Shown: in pieces, positions 9,630 to 17,201 of the stretch
Layout of the letters: each line of letters starts with the position of its first letter
Position numbering within the stretch: the stretch's first letter is position 1
NCBI RefSeq assembly: GCF_012849095.1
Contig: NZ_CP051680.1
Span: forward strand, 2,604,001-2,668,000
Origin: Cohnella herbarum
GTDB taxonomy: Bacteria; Bacillota; Bacilli; Paenibacillales; Paenibacillaceae
DNA: 64,000 bases
Reading direction: 5' to 3'
Program-made: the position numbers and the translations under genes
The notes under the pieces: model-generated
Told to the model about the DNA's origin: nothing
Databases searched by the model: none
Seen by the model: the letters and a program-made list of their open reading frames with translations, nothing else

Positions 9630-9918
9630 GATTGCCCTTGCTCGGATTCGTAATCACGAATCCTTCCTTAGGAAAATAGAGATAGTCGATCTTGACGCCA
9701 TCGAGCAAAGGCTCCCCTTTTGTCAGAATGACATCGATATCTTTATCCGTAGACACGATCTCTTCTTTATCCGTAGGCTTAGCCAAATCCATTCCGTAAT
9801 GCGCATGGTCTCCGTGACTATGCGTAATGAATACTTTTAACTTCAAATCCGCGTTCTCAGGCTTGTCCAATTCACGGCGCAGCACGGTAGCCGCGTTCCG
9901 GGTAATTTTGCAATTCAT
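9616..9918 (-). CDS. IscA/HesB-fold protein lacking the cysteine ligands
   Basis: A 100-aa protein that aligns by eye with the A-type iron-sulfur carrier fold: N-terminal T-x-x-A, LKVFI, the YGMDL strand, LDGVKIDYL, GFVITNP at the end. The usual Cys ligands are absent. The first Cys position is in HSHGDHAH (33-40), and the C-terminal CGC block reads NHGDH. Histidines and aspartates therefore replace cysteines. The chosen ATG (9918) has GGGAGTG ahead. The open frame upstream to 10008 lacks a ribosome site and has no family similarity. It may hold a different metal or be structural. The HSHGDH run looks like a metallo-beta-lactamase motif, but the rest does not fit that fold. Confidence 0.7.
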   Translation of the reverse strand: MNCKITRNAATVLRRELDKPENADLKLKVFITHSHGDHAHYGMDLAKPTDKEEIVSTDKDIDVILTKGEPLLDGVKIDYLYFPKEGFVITNPSKGNHGDH

Positions 9919-9980
9919 ATCGCGATTCACTCCCGTAAGGTTCTCCGTTCCATTGTAATTATTTTGACGCCGGAACACAA

Positions 9981-10002
9981 GAGAGACGGCCGAAAACGGC
10001 CG
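9981..10002 (-). terminator. Terminator-like hairpin after the cupin gene
   Basis: CGGCCG, AAAA loop, CGGCCG, with a pyrimidine tail TCTCTCTT on the minus strand, 16 bp after the cupin stop. The U tract is weak. Confidence 0.5.
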
Positions 10003-10017
10003 CCCCAAAGCTCCCTG

Positions 10018-10608
10018 TTAACCTCGATATTGCAAGTTGGATGAAGTCCGGGTTCCCGCTGCCGGTTGCACTTTAACGCAATCCTTTGGCGGACCGATGT
10101 ACGTCGAGGTTTTGATCGGAGCGAACGTTTCCTTCACCATCTTCTCGTTCAAGCAATACGCGTGCGCCCATACATTCGCCGGAGTTAATCTCAGAATGTC
10201 CGAGCCGAATATCGCTTCCGGAATCGGAGCATCGAAAATAGCTAGCAAATGCGTCGAGTCTTCCGTCGCAATCTCGTAGTGCCACCAGCCTTGTGGAATA
10301 TTCGCGACTTGTCCGGGCTGTATCGGAAAGTTAAGCAATTGATTCGTAAACGGATTAATCAGAGATACGACTGCCGCACCCGAGATGCAATAGACGAGTT
10401 CCGATGCATTCGGATGATAATGCGGTTCAACTACGTTTCCCTTAGTCAGAAAGATATCCAGCAACGAAGTGTTCCCAAGCGTATTCAGATCATTGATCGA
10501 TAAGCGGTTGATATAATTTTGAGCATCTTTTCTGAAAAACAAATCATTCCTCAGATCGAAAGTAAATTGAGTTCCCGGTGCAGTATAATCCATATACGAT
10601 ATCGCCAA
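10018..10608 (-). CDS. Cupin-domain protein
   Basis: A 196-aa single-domain cupin. Motif 1 is EPHYHPNASELVYCISG, giving the H-x-H ... E metal ligands. Motif 2 is PQGWWHYE, providing the last His. It resembles the germin/oxalate-decarboxylase-like (Cupin_1) branch, in which Mn or Fe is bound. A single cupin of this size could be an oxidase, an isomerase or a spore-associated protein, and the substrate is unknown. It has its own short upstream gap and a terminator-like hairpin, so it is probably monocistronic. Confidence 0.75.
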   Translation of the reverse strand: MAISYMDYTAPGTQFTFDLRNDLFFRKDAQNYINRLSINDLNTLGNTSLLDIFLTKGNVVEPHYHPNASELVYCISGAAVVSLINPFTNQLLNFPIQPGQVANIPQGWWHYEIATEDSTHLLAIFDAPIPEAIFGSDILRLTPANVWAHAYCLNEKMVKETFAPIKTSTYIGPPKDCVKVQPAAGTRTSSNLQYRG

Positions 10609-10677
10609 GCCGTATTCACGCCTCTCTATCCTTAATTCCTATCTAGATAGAGTATATGCGACCGCCCAGCCCAAGGT

Positions 10678-10908
10678 TCAATACTTATACTTCCGTTCCA
10701 TCGCCTTCGCGTAGACGCTGGCAGCGATAGCCGTGAACGCCGCATCGTCTATCGGGATGAAGGGCATGAGATCCGGCAGTACCCAATACAATGCCACCGG
10801 AACGACGAATAGCAGCTTGTCCCTCAGGGACACCTTCTCCGATCGCAGAATGCGCCATACCCTTCGGGGAAGATGTCTCCATAACGTTAGCCATGATCTT
10901 CGTGCCAT
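10678..10908 (-). CDS. DUF1232 (YkvA-like) small membrane protein
   Basis: A 76-aa protein: basic N-terminus (MARRSWLTLWRHLPRRVWRILR), then KVSLRDKLLFVVPVALYW, VLPDLMPFIPIDDA and a second hydrophobic stretch. This is the DUF1232 pattern (K..L, SPIDLIPDFIP-like turn, D-D). ATG 10908 is preceded by AAAGGAG at good spacing. The longer frame up to 11130 has no ribosome site and overlaps the upstream peptidase gene. Function unknown. Confidence 0.65.
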   Translation of the reverse strand: MARRSWLTLWRHLPRRVWRILRSEKVSLRDKLLFVVPVALYWVLPDLMPFIPIDDAAFTAIAASVYAKAMERKYKY

Positions 10909-10969
10909 ACGAGGGGCTCCTTTCGTGAAGCGATCGTTATCCAGTTTACCCCTCAACCGGCTTCTCGAA

Positions 10970-11863
10970 TCATGAGGGCGAGCAATCCAGAGCTTCCGCG
11001 AGCAATCTAGCAACGTCATCGTACATTTCTTCAAACCCGTCCATCGGCAGCGGATTATGGCCCCAGCCGACTTCCACCGTAAACCCCGGCCTGCGATAAT
11101 TGGCGATAAACCAATCCTTGTACCCTGCATCGCTCCCCTCTAAATACACGGCCCTATATCCCGCGGAGGCGGCTAGGCGCTCCGACCAATCGCGCGATTC
11201 CGGCGGCTCGTTGTTTCGATAATTCCAATAGATTTCTTCGCCTTGGCTATGAAGCGCGATAACCGCGTGAAAGTCGGTTTGTTCCGTAAAGTCCGAGAGA
11301 GCGATCGCTTCGGGCTCAGATAATGGTCGTTCTCCTCCGTAATCGCGGGGACCCGGTTCATGAATCGAACGACGCGCGCGTTCTTCCTCCCAATGCGCGG
11401 GGAACTGATCGTTCAGATCCACTCCTCTTGCGTTAGCCTTCCATCGGTGGAACCGATTAGATCCGCGATTCCACTTCAGCAAATTTTCGTAAAACGGATG
11501 TATGGCCGACATTCCCCTTTGCACGAGCTCTACTCCGTCCGGATTGACCATCGGAACGATCCACAGACTGCTGCGGGCAAACAATTCCTGTGCGGATTTC
11601 CCCCAGAAAGAAACCCGGTTCGCGCATGCACGGGCGTAATCTTCCGCGAAATTCATCAGCAATAACGAAGTGATCCATTCATTGGCATGGCAAGCTCCGT
11701 TGAAATGCCAGCGGAACGGACCTTCGCCGATCTTCAAGTATGGAATCGGTTTACCGAGCGCGCTACGACCAATCGATCCCGTGCTCAAAAAAGGATACTC
11801 GCGAGTCAATTTTCTTATGTCGTTGACGACTTGATCAGGACCATACTCCTCTTTATTCTTCAT
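10970..11863 (-). CDS. M14 family zinc carboxypeptidase / gamma-D-glutamyl-diamino acid peptidase
   Basis: A 297-aa metallopeptidase. The zinc motif CHANEW (H-x-x-E) lies near residue 60, the substrate-binding segment GVDLNDQFP near 147, the third zinc His in ALHSQGEEIYWNY, and the catalytic Glu in FTVEVGWGHNP. This matches murein-peptide M14 enzymes (ENP1/YqgT type), which cut gamma-D-Glu-meso-diaminopimelate bonds. No signal peptide is visible, so it may act on recycled peptides or during sporulation. ATG 11863 has GGGAGGGAG close upstream. A second in-frame start lies 15 bp further out. Confidence 0.85.
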   Translation of the reverse strand: MKNKEEYGPDQVVNDIRKLTREYPFLSTGSIGRSALGKPIPYLKIGEGPFRWHFNGACHANEWITSLLLMNFAEDYARACANRVSFWGKSAQELFARSSLWIVPMVNPDGVELVQRGMSAIHPFYENLLKWNRGSNRFHRWKANARGVDLNDQFPAHWEEERARRSIHEPGPRDYGGERPLSEPEAIALSDFTEQTDFHAVIALHSQGEEIYWNYRNNEPPESRDWSERLAASAGYRAVYLEGSDAGYKDWFIANYRRPGFTVEVGWGHNPLPMDGFEEMYDDVARLLAEALDCSPS

Positions 11864-11936
11864 GAAGCTCCCTCCCATACCTTCGCGGTTCTAATGGTGT
11901 ATGAGCGAAGGAGCTTCCGTATAACCCATTCCACGC

Positions 11937-11980
11937 AAAAAAAACGGCCCGACAAGCCGAAGCCGACATGGCTTCCGACC
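11937..11980 (-). terminator. Terminator after glutamate racemase gene
   Basis: On the minus strand a GC-rich region with GAAGCC/GGCTTC and CGGC/GCCG pairings ends in eight T residues, about 20-60 bp after the racemase stop. Confidence 0.7.
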
Positions 11981-11999
11981 TGCGCGAGCCTAAATACCG

Positions 12000-12812
12000 T
12001 CATGCCCCGATATGGGGAACTTGCCATACGACGGGAGTTAACCGAATCTGCTCCCCAAGCCATGCCTGGGCGATATCTTGGAACTTCCGGGGATCACCGC
12101 TGCAAAAAAACTGGTGGACAGGAACTTCTTCCACGTCCGACATCTCATTATTTTCTTGAAGAATCGTACTGATATCCCGCGCGGTTTCTTCAGCCGAATT
12201 GATCAAAACAACTTCGGAGCCCATCGCTTCCGAAATGCAATCGGCGAGAAAAGGATAATGCGTGCAGCCGAGGATCAAACAATCCATCGTCGGATCTCGG
12301 AGCGGGGATAGAGCTTCGGATACGGTACGAAAGGTTTCAATCGACCGAAAATTCCCGTCTTCCACTAAAGGCACGAACGATGGACAGGCTCGGCTCACGA
12401 CTTCAATGCGCGATGAAAGGCGTTTAAGCGCCGTGTCGTACGCACCGCTTTTGATCGTCCCTTCCGTACCGATGACGCCGACCACCCCTGTCTTCGTCCG
12501 GCCGACCGCGGCGCGCGCTCCCGGATTGATGACTCCGACGACAGGCACGTTGACGCGATATCGAATGTCTTCCATAGCTACTGCCGTGGCCGTATTACAG
12601 GCAATGACGATCATCTTAGGTTGATACTGAATGAGATAATCCACGATCTCGCGGGTGAACGAGATGACCTCTTCCGCATCTCTGGGACCATAGGGCGTTC
12701 GCGCGGTGTCCCCGAAATAAAGTATTTTCTCAAAGGGAAGCTGACGCATCACTTCTTTGACGACGGTCAGTCCCCCTACGCCGGAATCAAGGACTGCGAT
12801 CGCTTGCTGCAC
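12000..12812 (-). CDS. murI: Glutamate racemase
   Basis: A 270-aa cofactor-independent racemase converting L- to D-glutamate for peptidoglycan. DSGVGGLTV at 9-17 is the N-terminal signature. The two catalytic cysteines are C72 in IACNTAT and C183 in LGCTHYP. YGPR and the GVINPGA block are also typical. In Bacillus the equivalent is racE. It is a single gene with its own terminator, beside an M14 murein peptidase, so the neighbourhood is cell-wall related. Confidence 0.96.
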   Translation of the reverse strand: MQQAIAVLDSGVGGLTVVKEVMRQLPFEKILYFGDTARTPYGPRDAEEVISFTREIVDYLIQYQPKMIVIACNTATAVAMEDIRYRVNVPVVGVINPGARAAVGRTKTGVVGVIGTEGTIKSGAYDTALKRLSSRIEVVSRACPSFVPLVEDGNFRSIETFRTVSEALSPLRDPTMDCLILGCTHYPFLADCISEAMGSEVVLINSAEETARDISTILQENNEMSDVEEVPVHQFFCSGDPRKFQDIAQAWLGEQIRLTPVVWQVPHIGA

Positions 12813-12919
12813 GGAAACACCGCTTTCTTCATAGATGATGAACTCATTTCAATTTACTTTATGAGATTGCGGCGCAAAAGGTACCATTATCTTAGCCGAT
12901 CTTTGGACAAGATTACGCG

Positions 12920-12955
12920 CGAAAGCCCGCCCTGCGGGAGAGGGCGGTGCTTTCG
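12920..12955 (-). terminator. Hairpin between the YtxH gene and murI
   Basis: CGAAAGC-A-CCGCCC pairs with GGGCGGGCTTTCG (one bulged base). There is no T run after it, so it is a possible 3' end of the YtxH/DUF948 transcript rather than a clear terminator. Confidence 0.45.
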
Positions 12956-12976
12956 AACGTTATGGATCGCCCTCTA

Positions 12977-13324
12977 TTAATAGGCGGACGATTTGTCCTC
13001 GACGTAGGTTTCCTCCGTTGCGGCAACTTCGTCGGATTCGGCGATGTTCGCTTTGCGGGAGCGAATGTCGGTCACCAACCGTCCGGTAGCCTCTTTGGCA
13101 TCGACGACCAGATTCGTAGTCCGCTTAGCCAGAGATTGTACCGCGGTTCCAGCCTGGCGGCTAATGTCAGCCGTTTTCTCGCCGACCTTCTGCGCCGTCT
13201 CGGCAATATCTCCGCGAAGCTCGCGCCCCGATTTCGGAGCGAACAACAATGCGGTAACCGCACCGGTAATCGCCCCGGTTAACGTCCCCCACAAAAACGA
13301 CTTCACTGCTTTCTTGTCTGCCAT
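12977..13324 (-). CDS. YtxH domain protein
   Basis: A 115-aa small envelope protein: one N-terminal TM (FLWGTLTGAITGAVTALLFAP), the KSGRELR motif that defines YtxH, then an amphipathic helix (AETAQKVGEKTADISRQAG) and an acidic tail. GTG 13333 is also in frame, but ATG 13324 sits better behind GAGGGAGAG. It starts 5 nt after the DUF948 gene stop, so the two are co-transcribed. Members are linked to general stress in Bacillus. The molecular role is unknown. Confidence 0.85.
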   Translation of the reverse strand: MADKKAVKSFLWGTLTGAITGAVTALLFAPKSGRELRGDIAETAQKVGEKTADISRQAGTAVQSLAKRTTNLVVDAKEATGRLVTDIRSRKANIAESDEVAATEETYVEDKSSAY

Positions 13325-13329
13325 TTTCT

Positions 13330-13815
13330 TCACTCTCCCTCAGATGGATCCGCACTCGTTCCCGGGTTTCGAGAGCTTCCGGCCCTGCCTTCGCCCTTCT
13401 TCCACATCATCCATAACCTTCTGCCTATTTCGGATAGATTGGGCGTTTCGCGCTCTCCCCGATCCCGATCGTCAGGTGTCGAACGAATAGGCGAGGTCAG
13501 GATTTCCCGGTACTGCTCCGTAACGTGAACGGCCGTTTGCGCTGCCGTCTGCACGGCTTCGCCAAGCGCTCTCGCCCCCTCCGCGAGCGATGCGAAGCCC
13601 TGAAGACTTTGCCTGGAAACTTGAATCGCTTCGCTGGCTTCTTCCGCTAACCGGCTGCATCCCTGCAAGGAAGTTTCCGCTTCCCTGCTTAAGTTCGCAA
13701 CGGCTTGATCTAATCTTCTTAGCGAACAAACAACGTTCACGACGCCGTATAAGAACGCCGCAGCGATAACGACGACTGCCGCGGTCACCCCGTAACCGGC
13801 CAGTTCCCAAGCCAT
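13330..13815 (-). CDS. DUF948 domain protein
   Basis: A 161-aa protein with an N-terminal TM (TAAVVVIAAAFLYGVVNVV) and then a long helical region with repeated small residues (AVANLSREAETSLQGCSRLAEEASEAI), as in DUF948. The C-terminal 40 residues are charged and look disordered. ATG 13815 follows GGAGGGAGT. It pairs with the YtxH gene directly downstream, a common Firmicutes arrangement. Function unknown, probably at the membrane. Confidence 0.82.
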   Translation of the reverse strand: MAWELAGYGVTAAVVVIAAAFLYGVVNVVCSLRRLDQAVANLSREAETSLQGCSRLAEEASEAIQVSRQSLQGFASLAEGARALGEAVQTAAQTAVHVTEQYREILTSPIRSTPDDRDRGERETPNLSEIGRRLWMMWKKGEGRAGSSRNPGTSADPSEGE

Positions 13816-13907
13816 GCGCACTCCCTCCAATCGTTCACCCCGGGCGAATGCCCATGCGGTTAATGACAGTATAAGAAAGGGAAGCCCGTCTTGACACAGG
13901 TGACAAG

Positions 13908-14843
13908 CTAGAAATACTTTTTCCTCCAGAACAGAATCGCCGTAATCGACGTAATGGTCACCGACATGACCATAATGATAGCGAATGCATGCGGATTACT
14001 CTGTATCGGCAGTTCGACGTTCATGCCGTAGAACGTTCCGATAACCATCGGCAACGTAATGATGATGGTGATCGCGGTCAGCAATTTGACCACGTGATTC
14101 ACGTTGTTGGAGATGACCGAGCCGAAACAGTTCATGATATTTCCAAGAATGACCGTATACGTCTCCGTCATTTTCGTCGCTTGCCGGATTTCGATTTTAA
14201 CCTCTTCGAGCAGTTCTTTATCCTCCTCGTACATTTTTAAGAAGGTGCCGCTGAACAACCGCTCGATTAACATATTGTTCGTCTCGAGCGAAGTAGAGAA
14301 GTATACGAGGCTTTTTTGCAGCTCAAGCAAAGTGAGCAATTCCTTGTTTTTCATCGACCGGCGCAATGACATCTCCAGCGTTTCGATCTGCCTGTTAATT
14401 TTCTTAAGAAATTGCAAATAGTAGAATGAAGTCAAGTACAGAATCTGCAAGACGAATCGCGTTCTCATATGCGTTTGCAAGTTTCTTACTTTATTAGCCG
14501 TAAACTCGTCTATGACGGCCGTCTCTTCCAAGCACACCGTCACGAAATAGTTATCCATGATCAAGATGCCGAGCGGAACCGTCGAATAAATGTCTTTAGC
14601 CCCGTCCTTCGTGCAAATCGGAATATCCACGAAGAGCTTAACCCTGTTGCCATCCCTGTCGATGCGCCCTAATTCTTCCTCGTCTAACGCATCCGATAGA
14701 AACTCCAGATCGATGTTCAATTCTTGAACCAGCAATTGCTTTTCCTGTTCGGAAGGATGGGATAGATGAATCCAGCTCCCTTTATCGAATTGAGAGATTT
14801 CGTTCATTTTTCCGGAAAAATCGTTTTTGTAAATGTTCAACAT
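13908..14843 (-). CDS. corA: CorA-family Mg2+/Co2+ transporter
   Basis: A 311-aa divalent cation channel. It has a large N-terminal cytoplasmic domain, a long helix around 150-240 and two C-terminal TM helices, with the invariant GMN motif (FYGMNVELP) between them and a basic tail (WRKKYF). It would form a pentamer passing Mg2+. It lies downstream of a Mn-type CDF exporter, and a terminator-bearing 300-bp leader precedes it, so metal-responsive attenuation is possible. No recognised M-box sequence was found in that leader. Confidence 0.93.
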   Translation of the reverse strand: MLNIYKNDFSGKMNEISQFDKGSWIHLSHPSEQEKQLLVQELNIDLEFLSDALDEEELGRIDRDGNRVKLFVDIPICTKDGAKDIYSTVPLGILIMDNYFVTVCLEETAVIDEFTANKVRNLQTHMRTRFVLQILYLTSFYYLQFLKKINRQIETLEMSLRRSMKNKELLTLLELQKSLVYFSTSLETNNMLIERLFSGTFLKMYEEDKELLEEVKIEIRQATKMTETYTVILGNIMNCFGSVISNNVNHVVKLLTAITIIITLPMVIGTFYGMNVELPIQSNPHAFAIIMVMSVTITSITAILFWRKKYF

Positions 14844-14892
14844 GCTCTAAACTTCCTTTCGTCGCGTAAATTTCGGTGATGCTTCTTAAAAC

Positions 14893-14925
14893 AAAAAAAA
14901 GACTCTCCCCATGTAGAAGAGAGCC
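14893..14925 (-). terminator. Terminator directly upstream of corA
   Basis: GGCTCTC pairs with GAGAGTC (one GU pair), followed by eight T residues on the minus strand. It lies 50 bp before the corA start and 220 bp after the CDF stop. It could end the CDF transcript or be an attenuator in a corA leader. Confidence 0.75.
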
Positions 14926-15143
14926 GGCAAGGCGGACGGCCTTATCGCGACTGCATGTCAAACTACCCTACGAAAACGCAATTCCGGCTTGCTACGGAAA
15001 TTGGCAGGTTCGGTACGGGGAACATGCAGGAGCGCCCGGTGTACGGATTGCTCTCCGGTCGGGATTTCGATTCCATAGTCGTATTCGGCAACTCGGTCCG
15101 CTGTCCACTGAACATGTTCCCCCCTCTATCGTCAACCGAAATG
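14926..15143 (-). other. 218-bp leader/intergenic region between CDF exporter and corA
   Basis: No open frame with a ribosome site. It is GC-rich with several short complementary segments (for example CCGGAGAGC against GCGCTCC). The length between the CDF stop and the terminator is long for a plain 3' UTR. I compared it mentally with M-box, yybP-ykoY, NiCo and cobalamin consensus cores and found no match. Confidence 0.35.
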
Positions 15144-16019
15144 TCATGCTTTCCTATATTCCGGTTCAACATGGATATGCACGTGCCCGACTTGATGTTC
15201 TTGCAACATGCTTTTCTCTATCGCATCGCTTATGTCGTGACTTTGAACGACGTTCAAGTTCGAGTTGACTTGAATCGTGACATCCAATAGAACGTTATTC
15301 CCATGTATTCTTGCTTTAATATCTTTGACTTCGTTGACGCCGGGGGTCGATTCGATCGTTTTCTTGAAACGCTTAAGCCTCTTTTCGTCGAAGCCGTCCG
15401 TTAACGCGTGCGATGCGTCTTTGAAAATATGGATAGCCGTTCGGCAAATGATAATCCCTACGATAAAAGCGGCAATGGGGTCCAGCAATGGCCATCCCAA
15501 TTGCGATCCGATAATTCCGACGAAAGCGCCTATGCTTACAAGCGCATCCGATCGATTATCCTGAGCCGTGGCCATAATCGCGCTACTGTTAATCCTCTTG
15601 GCTAAACGTACGTTGTATAAGTAAACCAAATACATCACGCCGGCGGAGAAAACCGCGGTCCATGCCGTTATCATATCGGGTTTAACGAGAGTCTCTTCAA
15701 AAAACTTGCCGAAAGACTGGTAGAGGACCTGAATCCCGACAACGACCATGATGATGGAGGCGATAAGAGCCGCAACCGTTTCCGCCCGAAAATGTCCGTA
15801 TTTATGATTGCGGTCCGGAGGTTTTCTTGAAATTTTCAAACCGACTAATACGGCTATCGACGCGACGATATCCGTGGAATTGTTTAAGCCGTCGGCAAGC
15901 AATGCCTCGGAGTTAAACGTATAGCCTATGATCAACTTAAGCAGCGACAAGAAAATGTAGGCAACGATGCTAAGCCATGCCCCTTTTTCCCCTTGTTTGA
16001 TATCCCCGTACAGCTCCAT
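15144..16019 (-). CDS. Cation diffusion facilitator, Mn2+-type exporter
   Basis: A 291-aa CDF antiporter with six TM segments and a C-terminal ferredoxin-like domain ending in HVHIHVEPE. TM2 carries D43...N46-x3-D50 and TM5 carries D154-x3-D158. An N-x3-D/D-x3-D metal site is characteristic of the manganese CDF branch (MntE, MneP, MneS), whereas zinc members have H-x3-D in TM5. It would export excess Mn2+ using protons. The next gene on the same strand is corA. No MntR box was recognised upstream. Confidence 0.85.
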   Translation of the reverse strand: MELYGDIKQGEKGAWLSIVAYIFLSLLKLIIGYTFNSEALLADGLNNSTDIVASIAVLVGLKISRKPPDRNHKYGHFRAETVAALIASIIMVVVGIQVLYQSFGKFFEETLVKPDMITAWTAVFSAGVMYLVYLYNVRLAKRINSSAIMATAQDNRSDALVSIGAFVGIIGSQLGWPLLDPIAAFIVGIIICRTAIHIFKDASHALTDGFDEKRLKRFKKTIESTPGVNEVKDIKARIHGNNVLLDVTIQVNSNLNVVQSHDISDAIEKSMLQEHQVGHVHIHVEPEYRKA

Positions 16020-16190
16020 ATGCTCGATCCCCCGTTGATTCTATGATCTATAGAAATCATACAGGAGCAAACCCGTGTGGGTCTAGAGAAACAGTGTTGG
16101 GGCGCTTTAATACTGTAAGGTGGACGAAACTATCTTGACTAGGTACAACTATTTTAGGTCGTCGCAACAAGCGAGATCACCTCCGGAGAA

Positions 16191-16230
16191 AATAAAAACA
16201 GCTCCGCCGCGCGAACGCGTCGAAACTGTT
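16191..16230 (-). terminator. Terminator of the HepT-like gene
   Basis: AACAG/CTGTT outer pairs enclose a CGCG-TTCG-CGCG inner hairpin, followed by TTTTTATTTT on the minus strand, 15 bp after the stop. Confidence 0.75.
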
Positions 16231-16244
16231 GTATCGTTCAAAAA

Positions 16245-16667
16245 TTAGATTAACTCTTGTTGCAAATATGCTTGTACCTGATCGGAAAATCCCATCAATA
16301 CCCTCGGAAGCTCGGCCGTTAACGGGTGTAATTCGCTCCGCGGCCACTGGTCGTACTCTTGAACAAGTGACTTGCGCAACAGAACCAACTGTCGCAACGG
16401 GATCGCCACTTGTTCGGTTAGGACGCCTTCTCCGGCGATAATCTCGATAATGTCCTCGTAGCTGCTCGCATCGCGCATAATAAAGCCGTCGATTAACGTA
16501 TGGCCGACATCCGTCGCGATCTCCGCGGCAAGATGCAGAGCTCGTTCCTGAGCTAAGCCCTCCATTAAACTGCCTGTCCAGGAAACGGTCATCGCGGACA
16601 GGGCCTGGGCGAGTTCCGGCAAACAAGCGAGCCGATTACGAATGCTTTCCACGTTCACGTCATACAT
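16245..16667 (-). CDS. HepT-like (DUF86, YutE-type) protein with altered active site
   Basis: A 140-aa all-helical protein of the DUF86/HepT-like family. Recognisable are LHLAAEIATDVGHTLI, the DIIEII.EGV region and the C-terminal helix. HepT toxins use R-x4-H-x-Y. Here the motif reads R98-K-S-L-V-Q103-E-Y105, so the catalytic His is Gln. No MntA-type nucleotidyltransferase antitoxin is adjacent. It is therefore probably the chromosomal YutE type without RNase or AMPylation-target function. It may be co-transcribed with the small membrane ORF and Dabb gene upstream. Confidence 0.75.
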   Translation of the reverse strand: MYDVNVESIRNRLACLPELAQALSAMTVSWTGSLMEGLAQERALHLAAEIATDVGHTLIDGFIMRDASSYEDIIEIIAGEGVLTEQVAIPLRQLVLLRKSLVQEYDQWPRSELHPLTAELPRVLMGFSDQVQAYLQQELI

Positions 16668-16686
16668 CGGGCGATTAACCCCCTTG

Positions 16687-16824
16687 CTATTTCTTGTTTC
16701 TTCTTCCTCTGCGCTTCAACCAGACAACCATGATAACGGCGCTGATCAGTATGAGGATCGTATACGTGGCCATCTGGTATACGTCGCCCATGTTCGACGG
16801 ATCCTTCTCCACCAACATCCTCAT
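16687..16824 (-). CDS. Small single-TM protein (45 aa)
   Basis: An open frame of 45 codons: a charged N-terminus (MRMLVEKDPSNMGDV), one TM helix (YTILILISAVIMVVWL) and a strongly basic tail (KRRGRRNKK). It begins 1 bp after the stop of the Dabb gene and ends 20 bp before the HepT-like gene, filling the gap exactly. Starts at 16824, 16818 (ATG) or 16812 (GTG, with GAGG ahead) are all possible. The clean TM-plus-basic-tail design supports a real protein. Function unknown. Confidence 0.55.
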   Translation of the reverse strand: MRMLVEKDPSNMGDVYQMATYTILILISAVIMVVWLKRRGRRNKK

Positions 16825-16825
16825 C

Positions 16826-17113
16826 TTAGGACTCGTAGTCGACGCTAACCGAAGCTTCGCGAACGGACGTCATATGTTCGATCACTTTCTTGTGTACCGG
16901 ATGTACGTTATACGCTTGCAACGCTTCCAAGGAATCGAATTTCGTAATCAAGCCGATATCGTACGAACGCTCCGAATGTAGAACGTCCGTACCGACTTCC
17001 AGATGGCGTAACTCGTCGATCTTGCCCTCCATGTCGCGTAATACTTGTACCGTTGTCGCGATGCTCTCCGGGCTGCGGTCTTTTAATTTGAAAAGTACGA
17101 TATGAGTAATCAT
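16826..17113 (-). CDS. Stress-responsive dimeric A/B-barrel (Dabb) protein
   Basis: A 95-aa Dabb-domain protein. It has the family opening MITHIVLFKLK, the central GTDVLHSERSYDIGLITKFDS strand pair and the HPVHKKVIEH block. It forms a dimeric ferredoxin-like barrel. The biochemical role of stand-alone bacterial members is not established. It is the first gene of a short minus-strand group with the 45-aa membrane protein and the HepT-like gene. Confidence 0.85.
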   Translation of the reverse strand: MITHIVLFKLKDRSPESIATTVQVLRDMEGKIDELRHLEVGTDVLHSERSYDIGLITKFDSLEALQAYNVHPVHKKVIEHMTSVREASVSVDYES

Positions 17114-17201
17114 AATTTTTCCATTCCTTTCTTATCATGAGGATTTAGCGTCTCGTGCATACTACCCGTAAAGTTAAGCGAAGGGAGTCACATGGACCCA
17201 T

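Noticed and set aside
9616..9918. Metallo-beta-lactamase motif HSHGDH
   Set aside because: The protein is only 100 aa and the surrounding strands fit the IscA fold. No other metallo-beta-lactamase motifs are present.
14926..15143. Known metal riboswitch (M-box, yybP-ykoY, NiCo) before corA
   Set aside because: No conserved core sequence of these classes could be recognised by eye. Only a generic leader with terminator is reported.
16245..16667. HepT/MntA toxin-antitoxin module
   Set aside because: No nucleotidyltransferase antitoxin gene is adjacent and the catalytic His is replaced.
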